A stretch of DNA of 64,000 bases from assembly GCA_024637095.1 (NCBI GenBank), contig JAGXFV010000025.1, forward strand, positions 1 to 64,000, written 5' to 3'. Below, piece after piece: positions 17,907-25,916 of this stretch. The first letter of the stretch is position 1, and the number at the start of each line of letters is the position of its first letter. A program made the position numbers and the translations under genes. The DNA is from Actinomycetes bacterium. GTDB lineage: Bacteria; Actinomycetota; Thermoleophilia; RBG-16-64-13. The notes below the pieces were generated by a model. The model saw nothing but the letters and a program-made list of their open reading frames with translations, was not told where the DNA came from and made no database searches.

Positions 17907-18560
17907 TTACCTCGTCAATGCCGAAGGTTCGCCCGCGTCGGGGTTCCAAAGGGCGATGGCCGGCCGATCAGTAAGCTCGTGCTCATAGGCGAGAACGCTG
18001 AGCGAAGCCGTGCCCAGCAGAAAGTGCTGCGCCCGGGCCGCCGAGAGCCCGATCCAGCGGGCGGCGAGCACGCGCCCGAAGTGGCCATGGGAGAATAGCG
18101 CGACGTTACCCCGAAGCGCTCGGAGGCGGACGAGAAGCCGGTCGGCGCGGGCCCCCACCTGGTCGGGCGCTTCCCCGTCAGGAGCGCCGTCGCGAAAGAG
18201 ATTCCAGCCCGGGCGCTTCTCGAGGATGTCGGCCGAGGTTCGTCCCTCGTAGCCACCGTAGTCCCACTCCGCCAGGTCCGGCTCTACTGCGAAACCAGCG
18301 GCCGGCCCGGCCAACTCACAGGTACGCCGGGCGCGGAGCAGCGGACTGGTCACGACACGTGCGAACGAAATCTCCCGAAGCCGCCGTCCGAGTTCCCGCG
18401 CCGCCTCCTCGCCGTTTGCCGTCAGGTCGATGTCCGTGCGACCGGTATGTCGGCCGGAGAGCGACCACTCGGTTTCGCCGTGCCGGATTACGTACAGCCG
18501 CAGAGACGAGCGGGGCGGAACCGGGCTGTCCTGGGAGCGGGGGTGCAGATTGGACGTCAT
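17907..18560 (-). CDS. histidine phosphatase (phosphoglycerate-mutase-like)
   Basis: Cytosolic phosphatase of the RHG superfamily, 217 residues. The phosphohistidine site is VIRHGETEWS, the second arginine is in VTSPLLRAR, the acid region is EWDYGGYEGR, and the second histidine is in ALFSHGHFGRVLAARW. The length and the EWDYGGYEG motif fit the broad-specificity phosphatase branch rather than true dPGM. The substrate is unknown. It lies directly upstream of the amino-acid permease with 5 bases between stop and GTG. Confidence 0.9.
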   Translation of the reverse strand: MTSNLHPRSQDSPVPPRSSLRLYVIRHGETEWSLSGRHTGRTDIDLTANGEEAARELGRRLREISFARVVTSPLLRARRTCELAGPAAGFAVEPDLAEWDYGGYEGRTSADILEKRPGWNLFRDGAPDGEAPDQVGARADRLLVRLRALRGNVALFSHGHFGRVLAARWIGLSAARAQHFLLGTASLSVLAYEHELTDRPAIALWNPDAGEPSALTR

Positions 18561-18649
18561 GCTCTCACCGTACCCAACTGCATTCAGAGGGCGACCATAC
18601 GGGCGGCACAGTCAGGCAGAAGCATGGAGGCCGAAGTCCGCGTCAGGAT

Positions 18650-19987
18650 CTACGTCCCGAAGGTGTGGGTGCTCAGATGGCGACCGCAGTGGGCGATGAC
18701 GATGCGGCCGTCGACCATCTCGGCAAAGTGGATACGGAAGTTCTGGTCGCCCACGCTCAGATGCTTGTCGGCCAGGTACTTCACGCCGCCCACGGACACC
18801 TCGCGCTCGTAGCCGTACTCGCCGACCGTGGCCTCACCCTCGCCGTTAGCGTAGTGCAGCCAGGAGCCCACCTTGGACCGCTCCTCCGCGAAATATTCGG
18901 CAAGACTCTTCGCCTGGCCGCTGCCTTGGCCCTCCACCTGCGCCATGCGCTCTCTGGCGCGCTTGCCCAGGGTCTCCAGCGCCAGGAGAACGCGGAGCGG
19001 TTGATAAGTGTTGGCCTTCCTCGCCGACCTCCAGGCCTTGGGGTGAACCTGCAACGAATCGTCGAACTGCTCCGCGGCACGCTCGAGTGCCTCGACCACG
19101 GTCTTGGGCTGGTATCCCGGAGGCTGGTACCCCGGGCCTTCGTCCCGCTCCCGCTGCTCCTCGAGCAGGGCCTTCTCGGCCCTGAGGTGCTTCAACTCCG
19201 CATCCTGCAATTCAACCAGAGCGACCAACTTGTCCTTGTCGCCCTGCGCCTCGGCGAGCGCCAGCGCCGACTCCTTGCTCTCTTCCCGGCGCTTGACCGC
19301 ATCGCGGATGGCCTCGACCCGAACCCGCACGTCTCTCTGATTGATGCGGTTCCGGCCCACCTCATTGAGTGAACGGAGGGTGGCCTCGCGGATCTGCTCG
19401 GTCGAGACCACGCCCGCGGACGCCCAGTCGCGCAGGTAATCGACCGACAGCGCGGCCAGTTGCTGGGGCAGATTGATGTCGTTGACGTTGGCCTCGGCAC
19501 AGACGAATTCCAGAGAGCGGCGGAGCTTGGCGAACTCGAAGTCCGCCAATCGGCCGTCCTTCTTCCGCACTCTGAGCGGGTTGGGGCGGGTCGCCAACTC
19601 CTCCAGCCGCCGGCAGGCTTCTTCGAGCGAAGTTGCGGGCTCGACCGGGCGCACCAGATCTTCCAGAATCGGGTTGCGGAGGTAGTTGGGATCAAGCAGC
19701 ACGATGGGCTTCCCCCGGTAACGGGCGTTCCAGATGTCCATGGTGGTGCCCACCGACACCTTCCACATGTTGGCCACCACGATATCGGCGTCGTCCAGAG
19801 CCTTTAGCTGGCGGGAGAAGTCGTAGTCGTCGCCCCACTCGGTGGGATCGATGTATTCGAAGCGCGGGCTCTGGTTCTGAACCGCGTTCCTCCAGTTGTG
19901 CCGCTGCTCGCGGTTGCACCCACTGAGCGGCCCCGAGAGGTACACGACGCCGACACGCTTTTCCGCGGCCTGCCGCGGCTCTTCCAT
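18650..19987 (-). CDS. nucleoside 2-deoxyribosyltransferase-like domain fused to ATP-cone and an unknown C-terminal domain
   Basis: A 445-residue multidomain protein. Residues about 12-115 look like the nucleoside deoxyribosyltransferase fold (VVYLSGPLSG, LKALDDADIVVANMW, GTTMDIWNARYRGKPIVLLD); where the family usually has a catalytic Glu (GTxxE) this has Asp84. Residues about 137-230 match an ATP-cone, the nucleotide-sensing domain of NrdR and ribonucleotide reductase (VRKKDGRLADFEFAKLRRSL). A coiled coil (about 230-285) and an unrecognised C-terminal domain (about 315-445, ending FRIHFAEMVDGRIVIAHCG) follow. GGGGAGGT lies 5 bases before ATG 19987. I infer a nucleotide-responsive enzyme, possibly defence-related. 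Confidence 0.75.
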   Translation of the reverse strand: MEEPRQAAEKRVGVVYLSGPLSGCNREQRHNWRNAVQNQSPRFEYIDPTEWGDDYDFSRQLKALDDADIVVANMWKVSVGTTMDIWNARYRGKPIVLLDPNYLRNPILEDLVRPVEPATSLEEACRRLEELATRPNPLRVRKKDGRLADFEFAKLRRSLEFVCAEANVNDINLPQQLAALSVDYLRDWASAGVVSTEQIREATLRSLNEVGRNRINQRDVRVRVEAIRDAVKRREESKESALALAEAQGDKDKLVALVELQDAELKHLRAEKALLEEQRERDEGPGYQPPGYQPKTVVEALERAAEQFDDSLQVHPKAWRSARKANTYQPLRVLLALETLGKRARERMAQVEGQGSGQAKSLAEYFAEERSKVGSWLHYANGEGEATVGEYGYEREVSVGGVKYLADKHLSVGDQNFRIHFAEMVDGRIVIAHCGRHLSTHTFGT

Positions 19988-20225
19988 GGAACCTCCCCTA
20001 CTGACTCCTGCCACATAGCTCGCCACCGGCAGGCGCCGAGGCCCGGGTGGCGAAGGAAAGCGCTGCATTCAGTGTCGGCTCCGGACGACGAGCAGTCAAG
20101 AGGAAGTACGCCAGGTTGTCCAGCCGGTGCAACTCATGGCGGCGGGGTCGAAGTCGAGCGGGTTGCGCAGCTGTTCGAGATGCCAGGCCGGATCGGATGC
20201 CGGCCGCCCCGCGACGATCCAGGCC

Positions 20226-20262
20226 GCAAAAAAGAGGGGCGCCCTGGCGGAGGCGCCCCGAC
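20226..20262 (-). terminator. rho-independent terminator of the small secreted protein gene
   Basis: On the minus strand GGGGCGCC, an 8-base loop, GGCGCCCC, then TCTTTTTTG. A perfect 8-bp GC stem with a T6 tract, about 55 bp after the stop of the secreted protein gene. This is the clearest intrinsic terminator in the window. Confidence 0.9.
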
Positions 20263-20315
20263 TGAACTCGAGCCGCTGTCGGCCCGCCTACGCATTCGGA
20301 GGCCGACAGGCAGAT

Positions 20316-20654
20316 TTAGCTACTACTTGGCGGCCAGATCGGCGACCAGTCCGTGTTCCCGTTACCGGGGCCGGGCGAATCCGCCGCGCTGTCGGCATTG
20401 TAGCTGTTGGAGTCGGCGTGAGCACCGGCTTGGTTGTGGCCGGGCAGGAAGGTCACGCCCCCAGACGGCAACACATTGCCGCCATGGTTGTTGAGCACGC
20501 CGAGTCCGGCGTCAACGCAGAGGAAGGCGCCGCCGTCGTCGCCCACCACCGGTGGCGCGGCCGCCGCCGCGGGGGCCACGGTGAAGACGAGCATCGCAAG
20601 GAGCGCTGCCAGCAGAATCGCCGGCCAGAGAGCCTTCGATTTCGCGATTGTCAT
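20316..20654 (-). CDS. small secreted protein, Asn/Gly/Asp-rich
   Basis: A 112-residue protein with a standard signal peptide (TIAKSK, then a hydrophobic core ending VAPAAAAAP). The mature part is short, acidic and rich in Gly, Asn, Asp and Ser (GGAFLCVDAGLGVLNNHGG, ADSNSYNADSAADS). Only one cysteine is present. No family was recognised; the composition suggests a flexible exported peptide or adhesive. The start is ATG 20654 with AAAGGAGAT 7 bases upstream. It is transcribed alone: strong own ribosome site and its own terminator. Confidence 0.75.
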   Translation of the reverse strand: MTIAKSKALWPAILLAALLAMLVFTVAPAAAAAPPVVGDDGGAFLCVDAGLGVLNNHGGNVLPSGGVTFLPGHNQAGAHADSNSYNADSAADSPGPGNGNTDWSPIWPPSSS

Positions 20655-20862
20655 AGTGAATCTCCTTTCTCCGGACCGGCCTCCGCCCGCCAGCGGCACC
20701 GGCCTCCAATAGATAAGAAGATCCTGCCCACCAAGTATTGGGAGGCGCTTTCGTATCCCTTACGAGTTACTTACCACGTCGGCAGTAGCTTTCTCTTCTG
20801 AATTCGGAGCGCGCGCCTCAGAGAGCGCACTCCTGAGTGGGTGGACCGCCGCGACCGAGCGC

Positions 20863-20907
20863 CTAGCGCGCCCAGGGCAGCTGCGCCCAGTACTCCAATT
20901 CGTTCAT
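20863..20907 (-). pseudogene. possible truncated HicB-type antitoxin start
   Basis: Immediately after the ADP-ribosylglycohydrolase stop, a 14-residue reading MNELEYWAQLPWAR ends in TAG. It resembles the first residues of HicB antitoxins (LEYYLNLPY-type start), and a G-rich ribosome site precedes the ATG. Nothing HicB-like follows the stop. It may be a remnant or chance; the sequence is too short to be certain. Confidence 0.3.
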
Positions 20908-20934
20908 GTAGAAGTCCCCCCGTCCGATTTTCCC

Positions 20935-21984
20935 TTATCCGAGTTCTTCCTTCTTGCCGTTTCCCACGCCTGCCCGAGCCAAGCTCTCCCCCAGCTCCAG
21001 CGCGTCAACCGGCCAGTATTCTTGCGGCCGAGGCCGGTGGACCCCGGCTCTCCCCTCCTCCGGCCGGCAGGAAAGCAGCTTCTCCCGCCACTGCTCGGGG
21101 ACGGCCTCCTCCCCATGCACCGCCCCCAAGAGGGCAGCGGCGATACAGGCGTTGGTGTCGGTGTCCCCGCCGGCCATCACCGTTTGCACCACTCCCTCCT
21201 CGAGCGAGGACGCGTGCAGCAGTTGGTAGAAGGCGTTCTGCAGGGCTTTGCGTACCCAGCCCTGCTGGTAGACGTAGTCTTTCGGCGGCAGCTGCGAGGC
21301 TGTGGTGAGCCAAGCCTGGGCATGCTCGGGCACACCGTTGGCCGCGGCCCACTCGCGCGTGAACTCGTAGAGCTCCTGTGGCGAAGGACCCGTGGCGATA
21401 GCGTGGGCGAGGGCGACGACGAAGAGGGCGTTTATGTCCTGAGTGATCTGATGCGGATGCGTAAGGCGGGCGTCTCTGCGCGCCCACTCCGCCAGCTCCT
21501 CCGGCGGCTGTTGCCACCCAAAGATGCCCAGGGGACTAATGCGCATCAAGGCTCCGTTGGCCTGGGAGCCGGCGTCTGCCTGTTCCCGGGCCGCCTCGGC
21601 CGGATCGCCGCCCTCGCGCCGCGCGGCGGACGCCGCCCTGAGAGCCCGCCCGATGGTGTTGCCGATATCGAAGGGCACCGACTCGTACCACCCGACGTAT
21701 CCCCGAACGACCGCCGCCTCGTCATAAGTCCCGTGCCCGACCAAGCTGCGGGTCAAAGCCAGGGCCAGCTCGGAGTCGTCGGTAGGTTGACCGGCGATCA
21801 GAGTGAAGGGACCGCCGTCCGCGAGCTCCCGCAGCCCCTCGGGATAGCTCTGCCTGATCTCTGCCGGCCGTCTGAACTCGACCAGGCTCCCCAGCGAATC
21901 TCCGGCGAGCTGACCCAACAGGCACCCCCGCGCCCGGCTCAGAACCCCGCCGTCGAGCGTAGACTGCTGCCCCCGTTTGTTCAT
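20935..21984 (-). CDS. ADP-ribosylglycohydrolase (DraG-like) family protein
   Basis: Predicted hydrolase that removes ADP-ribose from proteins, nucleic acids or small molecules, 349 residues, cytosolic. Metal-binding motifs of the family are present: ARGCLLGQLAGDSLGS at the N-terminus, GQPTDDSELALAL (first Asp pair) and MAGGDTDTNACIAAALLGA (second Asp set). The length is normal. The target is not predictable; DraG itself acts on nitrogenase, and related enzymes act on free ADP-ribose or DNA. Strong ribosome site GGAAGGGGGGAGAC. It sits divergently from a metallophosphatase, and a shared promoter-like 15-mer lies in the spacer. Confidence 0.88.
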   Translation of the reverse strand: MNKRGQQSTLDGGVLSRARGCLLGQLAGDSLGSLVEFRRPAEIRQSYPEGLRELADGGPFTLIAGQPTDDSELALALTRSLVGHGTYDEAAVVRGYVGWYESVPFDIGNTIGRALRAASAARREGGDPAEAAREQADAGSQANGALMRISPLGIFGWQQPPEELAEWARRDARLTHPHQITQDINALFVVALAHAIATGPSPQELYEFTREWAAANGVPEHAQAWLTTASQLPPKDYVYQQGWVRKALQNAFYQLLHASSLEEGVVQTVMAGGDTDTNACIAAALLGAVHGEEAVPEQWREKLLSCRPEEGRAGVHRPRPQEYWPVDALELGESLARAGVGNGKKEELG

Positions 21985-22029
21985 GTCTCCCCCCTTCCAT
22001 TGATCAGAGCGAAACCACCGCTACGTCTA

Positions 22030-22044
22030 GTTTCACCATACAAT
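22030..22044 (-). promoter_or_regulatory. shared promoter-like element (copy 2)
   Basis: Minus strand ATTGTATGGTGAAAC, identical to 16546-16560 and 46 bp upstream of the ADP-ribosylglycohydrolase start. The extended -10-like TGTATGGT is the likely functional part. A TATGGT also occurs on the minus strand near 18588-18593, upstream of the histidine phosphatase. Confidence 0.4.
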
Positions 22045-22119
22045 AGGCCGAGATCCGGGGCGGCAGCGCTCGACAAGCGTGGTGCCAAATATGCGGGCGC
22101 GAGCAAAGGAGGAAGCGGA

Positions 22120-22830
22120 GTGGGAGGATCTCGCACATTCATTATCTCCGACATTCACGGTCGCCCCGAATTTCTCGAGAGGCCACTGGAGCACGGCGGC
22201 TTCCGGCGTGGAACCGACCGACTGATATTCGCAGGCGACGTGGTGGATGGCGGTCCGCGACTCGAAGAGTGCCTGGGGCTGATCGAGAAGTGGGCCGACG
22301 AGGTGCTGGTCGGCAATCACGACCAAGCGATCATGCTGGACTACTGGATCCCAGGCCAGCATCCGGAGAGCCGACGGTACCGCAGTCGTCTACGAGAGCA
22401 GACCATGCTCATGAACCCCGACGGGAAGCTGCGGGTGGTCACCTTGGTGGAAGGGGTAATCGTAAGCCACGGGGGACTCTGCCAGAAATACGAACAGGTA
22501 CTCAGCGACCGGTGCGCCGGTGATCCGGCGATCCTGATTGAACTGCTGAACAGGCAGTTTCGCGAGGCCTTCACCGAGCAGGAGCACACAGGCGCCCCGA
22601 GCTCCGCCTACATCATGAGCAAGTGCGGGGCTCCCCACCGCTACCGCCCGAACTCCATGGGCTGCGGGCACAGGCCACTCGGTTCGCTCTCCCAAGTCGT
22701 CGGCCACAGCCCTCCCAACGATCTTTGGGGCCCGGACTTCCACATGATCGACCCCAACTACGACCAGGGCTTCCGCTACGCGGTGATCGAGGACGGGAAG
22801 GTGCGCGTGGAAACGGCGAATGGCGGATGA
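22120..22830 (+). CDS. PPP-type metallophosphoesterase
   Basis: Calcineurin-like phosphoesterase of 236 residues. Metal-binding motifs in order: FIISDIHGR, LIFAGDVVDGG, VLVGNHDQA, GVIVSHGGLC and a late VGHSPP. GDVVDGG replaces the usual GDxxDRG, so the Arg of true PPP phosphatases is missing, which argues for a variant substrate. Candidates are protein phosphate or dinucleoside polyphosphates. The start is GTG 22120 with AAAGGAGG 8 bases upstream; longer frames are antisense to the DraG-like gene. Divergent from that gene and convergent with the membrane protein gene. Confidence 0.85.
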   Translation: MGGSRTFIISDIHGRPEFLERPLEHGGFRRGTDRLIFAGDVVDGGPRLEECLGLIEKWADEVLVGNHDQAIMLDYWIPGQHPESRRYRSRLREQTMLMNPDGKLRVVTLVEGVIVSHGGLCQKYEQVLSDRCAGDPAILIELLNRQFREAFTEQEHTGAPSSAYIMSKCGAPHRYRPNSMGCGHRPLGSLSQVVGHSPPNDLWGPDFHMIDPNYDQGFRYAVIEDGKVRVETANGG

Positions 22831-22921
22831 TCCTGTGTCGGTACCAGGCCTAGCGAGAATACGGTCGCAATCGGTCGCCGCCGCCTCCGCCAGTGTCGTC
22901 TGCCCGTGGGCTGGGCAGCCC

Positions 22922-23959
22922 TTAGTCACCCTCGCCAAAGCGTGTCTGCTTCCCTACCAACCGCAACACCAGTTCGCAGGTGCGCTCGACCGGCAACTGC
23001 TCGGCCGAGAAGGTGATGGTTTCGGGCGGTGTCTTATCCGTATCGACACTCTCGCCGTAGCTGTCGAGAAACGCTTTGGTCTCGGCCAACATCTCAGCGG
23101 ATAGGTCTGACGTAAATATCTGAAAGCTGGGTCGTCTTACCTTGGTCGGGAAGACCCAAGCCACCCGCTGCCGCCTCGCACGCCTCCGGTTCTTAATCGA
23201 GAAACCCTTGGTGCCCATGGTGTATTCGACGTCGGCAGATTTCAGGCAGCCGAAAAGTTGCTCGAAGTAGGCACGCTCAGTCTGATCGCAGTCGTCCAGG
23301 AAGGCCGCCTCATCAATCTTAGCCGGGGAGAGGCTACGGATGTTGCTCTCGACCAGCTTCGACAGCCGCTCCTCATCGAAGTGCCGAGCCTTGTCGTCGG
23401 TGGCCAGGTCACGCCGGATCTTCAGGCTTAGCTTTCCCAACGCCGCCACCAACTGCTCCCGTTCCTCATCGGTGACTCTGCTGTCGCCCGCGACCTCGTT
23501 GAAGAGCACGGCAAAGGCGTTAAAGGCTTCCAACACCTCCTCGCTGGCGTAGTAGGACAGCTGCTGGTTGATGATCTGGATCTCCACCTGGTGCTTATAC
23601 GAGACCTCCTCGCAGAGCATCACCTGCTTCACCTGCCCCAGCAGATCGTTATAGAGATTGACCTTCGCACCCAAAATCTTGTCGTTTAGCTGGCTGATAC
23701 GCTCGGACTTGGCCTGCTCTTGGATCAGCTCCTTCTCGGCGGCGGACTGCCGGTTGAGGAGAAGCATGGTGATGATGACGGTGATGATCGACCCCAGGAA
23801 AGCCGAGGCCACCTCGCTCGAGAAGGGCGGCGCATCCTCATCGAAGAAGACGCTGAAGAAGAGAAAGGAGGCCACCGCCAGGGCGATGGCGAGCAGGATG
23901 AGGTAGAGGTCCCGTCTGGAGGCAGTATCCCGCTGAGTCGTGTCACGCTGCGCGCTCAT
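22922..23959 (-). CDS. two-helix membrane protein with coiled coil, defence-like context
   Basis: A 345-residue protein with a short polar N-terminus, two transmembrane helices (about residues 17-38 and 48-68), a charged coiled coil (AEKELIQEQAKSERISQLND) and a large cytosolic domain. A lysine/arginine-rich patch (IKNRRRARRQRVAWVFPTKV) precedes a compact alpha/beta end (FQIFTSDLSAEMLAETKAFL). I do not recognise a family or active site. GGGAGG lies 7 bases before the ATG. It begins 41 bp after the stop of the nuclease-like gene on the same strand, so the two are probably one transcript. Confidence 0.75.
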   Translation of the reverse strand: MSAQRDTTQRDTASRRDLYLILLAIALAVASFLFFSVFFDEDAPPFSSEVASAFLGSIITVIITMLLLNRQSAAEKELIQEQAKSERISQLNDKILGAKVNLYNDLLGQVKQVMLCEEVSYKHQVEIQIINQQLSYYASEEVLEAFNAFAVLFNEVAGDSRVTDEEREQLVAALGKLSLKIRRDLATDDKARHFDEERLSKLVESNIRSLSPAKIDEAAFLDDCDQTERAYFEQLFGCLKSADVEYTMGTKGFSIKNRRRARRQRVAWVFPTKVRRPSFQIFTSDLSAEMLAETKAFLDSYGESVDTDKTPPETITFSAEQLPVERTCELVLRLVGKQTRFGEGD

Positions 23960-23999
23960 TCACCGACCTCCCTGACAGCTAGTACCTATCAACACCTTA

Positions 24000-24980
24000 C
24001 TACGCGACCCCCTCCATCCCGTACTTGCGCGCGAATTGCGGGACCCAGTCGCCGTGTCGGCCGGTATGAGCTGCCGCCGCGAGCACGTCCTGCACACTTA
24101 TGGCCGCGACGTGATGGCGCAGCTCCCGCGGCACAAGCTCCAGGAGGAAGGGCATCAGCCCTCGGTCCCCCTTCGGCCCCCGCGTGAAGAAGGTCGGGCT
24201 GCGCTCATCGCTGAGGAGCACGAAGCTGCCCCCCAACTCGAGCGCAAAGAGGAGTTCGCGGAAGAACTGGTAGTAGTTGGAGAGCAGGCAGGCGCGATCG
24301 GTTCCCACGGGCCCTTCGAGAAAGCCGTGAGCGGCGAGGAGCTCCCAGTAGCGCCGGCCGATGAAGTGCAGGTAGCAGAGGTCTTTGTCCGCAGTGGGGT
24401 TGCGGCCGTCGCAGTCGCCGCCCGCGAAGACCGAGCAGCCCCCGAATTCCCGCTCAACCAGTTTGGATTCGATGAATATCCGCGCTCGACCGGCGCTGTC
24501 GCGCACCACCAGATCCATCGAGGTCGGCTGCCCGGAGTCCTCGTTGAACACAGTCCGATCCTCGTACTCGAACTCTGCCCAGCCGACCTCCTCCGGCCAC
24601 TCCACCCCCGCCTTCTCCAACCTGAGCCTCAGCGGTTCGTAGTCCTCCCGGACGATTAAAGGGCCGATCAGGTTGAAGACCATGGCCTGCGAACTCAGTC
24701 CGTGGTGTGCGTACTTGTGCAAGGGGAAGCAGTCGCCCTCCGCCTGGCAACGCGCCCGCTCGGCCGCGACGTACTCCGCCACCTCAGGCAGGATGATGTT
24801 CTTGGGCCAGTCCCGTTCGAGGTCGGCCAGGCAGTAATCGTACTTACGGTGACACTCGTAGCCCCGCTCGGCGAACCAAGCGCTCGCCGCCTCCCGCAGA
24901 GCTTCCTCGAAGCGACGGTGGCGGGGGTAGGGCCACTGCTGGGCACGGCGACGGCTGGACGCGGATTTAGTCACCTGCAC
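24000..24980 (-). CDS. PGN_0703-like putative restriction endonuclease
   Basis: A 326-residue soluble protein. A PD-(D/E)XK nuclease pattern is visible: Asp156 in TSMDLVVRD, then Glu171 and Lys173 in RIFIESKLVEREFGGC. Other striking motifs are FPLHKYAHHGLSSQAMVFN, SVFAGGDCDGRNP and CYLHFIGRRYW, recalling the PGN_0703 family of putative restriction enzymes. No methyltransferase is adjacent. Two GTG codons (24980, 24974) both fit the GGAGGGAGGA site. Downstream on the same strand is a two-helix membrane protein; upstream is a VapBC pair. Confidence 0.7.
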   Translation of the reverse strand: MQVTKSASSRRRAQQWPYPRHRRFEEALREAASAWFAERGYECHRKYDYCLADLERDWPKNIILPEVAEYVAAERARCQAEGDCFPLHKYAHHGLSSQAMVFNLIGPLIVREDYEPLRLRLEKAGVEWPEEVGWAEFEYEDRTVFNEDSGQPTSMDLVVRDSAGRARIFIESKLVEREFGGCSVFAGGDCDGRNPTADKDLCYLHFIGRRYWELLAAHGFLEGPVGTDRACLLSNYYQFFRELLFALELGGSFVLLSDERSPTFFTRGPKGDRGLMPFLLELVPRELRHHVAAISVQDVLAAAAHTGRHGDWVPQFARKYGMEGVA

Positions 24981-25049
24981 TCCTCCCTCCGCTGCATTGG
25001 ATCATTGCGTGTGGGGGCCAGCGAAGGCTCGTTGGGGCGCCGCCAAAGC

Positions 25050-25490
25050 TCATCCCGGATACACCAGCATTCCCTCAGCCCGCGCAGCCCCGGCGAGTCT
25101 CTCGTCAAAGCAGGCGAACACGAGGTTCTCCTTGGCTTCCTGATGCACCCGCTCGTGAAGCGCCACGGCCGAGGCGAGGTGGATGGCGTCGAAGCCCCTC
25201 AATGGATGACGCTCGAGGAGATCGAGCACGTACGGCTCCAGTTCCGCATTCACTTCGACGCGGATGAGAGCTTCCCAGTCATCGCGAAACTGAGCGATCA
25301 ACCGCGCGAAGAGGTCGGGGGGCACGTTCGCCTCGCGCTCCTTCCGATGGAAGGCGGTCAACGCTTCGGCGTAGGCGACGAAAGACGTGGCAATGTAGTC
25401 GGCCGAGCGCCACCAGATGAGGACCTGGTCGGAGTGGCTTTCGCGCACGTAGCGGTTCACCAGGGCGCTCGTGTCGAGGTAGAGGAGCAA
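25050..25490 (-). CDS. PIN-domain toxin, VapC family
   Basis: Ribonuclease toxin of a type II toxin-antitoxin pair, 146 residues. The acidic PIN residues appear in LYLDTSALVNRYV, FVAYAEALTAF (Glu), GFDAIHLASAV and ACFDERLA. The start is a TTG just 14 bp after the antitoxin stop, with AGGAAG further up. Its partner is the Phd-type protein immediately upstream; the pair is autonomous and lies between a HerA-like gene and the nuclease/membrane pair. Confidence 0.88.
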   Translation of the reverse strand: MLLYLDTSALVNRYVRESHSDQVLIWWRSADYIATSFVAYAEALTAFHRKEREANVPPDLFARLIAQFRDDWEALIRVEVNAELEPYVLDLLERHPLRGFDAIHLASAVALHERVHQEAKENLVFACFDERLAGAARAEGMLVYPG

Positions 25491-25504
25491 TCGCCGGCGG
25501 CTTC

Positions 25505-25783
25505 CTACCTGCGCGCTTCGAGCACGATCTCCGAGACCGCTCGCCCCTCTGGAATGTCGAGGGCTGCGAAGTCGTCCCTTCGCGCTCTGGCCGGCAGGGT
25601 GACGAGCCCTTGCTCCACGAGAGGTTCGATTGCCTGACGGATCGGTCTTCGCACCGTGGGCTCCCCCGTGATCCTGGCAACCGGACGCCCCCTGTCGGTC
25701 ACAATGATCTCTTCTCCGGCCTTTACCCGGACCAACAGTCGACTGAGGTTGTTCTTGAGTTCCCTGATGCCAACCTGAAGCAC
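25505..25783 (-). CDS. Phd/YefM-type antitoxin
   Basis: Small DNA-binding antitoxin of about 92 residues. The N-terminal Phd fold is clear (VGIRELKNNLSRLLVRVKAGEEIIVTDRGRPVARI-type, residues 4-38), followed by a flexible toxin-binding tail. The start chosen is GTG 25783, preceded by GGAGGCAGG; the frame is open to an ATG at 25852 that lacks a ribosome site. Likely autoregulated through direct repeats at 25851-25880. Operon: antitoxin then PIN toxin. Confidence 0.85.
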   Translation of the reverse strand: MLQVGIRELKNNLSRLLVRVKAGEEIIVTDRGRPVARITGEPTVRRPIRQAIEPLVEQGLVTLPARARRDDFAALDIPEGRAVSEIVLEARR

Positions 25784-25850
25784 TACAGCCTGCCTCCGTC
25801 CCTCGACACTGGCCACGGCTTTCACCCGTTCCGCGCGGCGCGCCTCCTGC

Positions 25851-25880
25851 ATGTAGCTATTCTATCAACGATGTAGCTAT
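25851..25880 (-). promoter_or_regulatory. direct repeats upstream of the Phd/VapC pair
   Basis: ATGTAGCTAT occurs at 25851-25860 and 25871-25880, exactly 20 bp apart (about two helical turns), within the A+T-richer spacer before the antitoxin. A related GGCTACATAGCC lies at 25915-25926. I infer an autoregulatory operator. Confidence 0.45.
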
Positions 25881-25916
25881 GATGGCTCGGTGGACGAGCC
25901 GAAGGTGACCGTTCGG

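Noticed and set aside
24000..24980. Type II restriction-modification system
   Set aside because: No DNA methyltransferase is encoded within 10 kb on either side.
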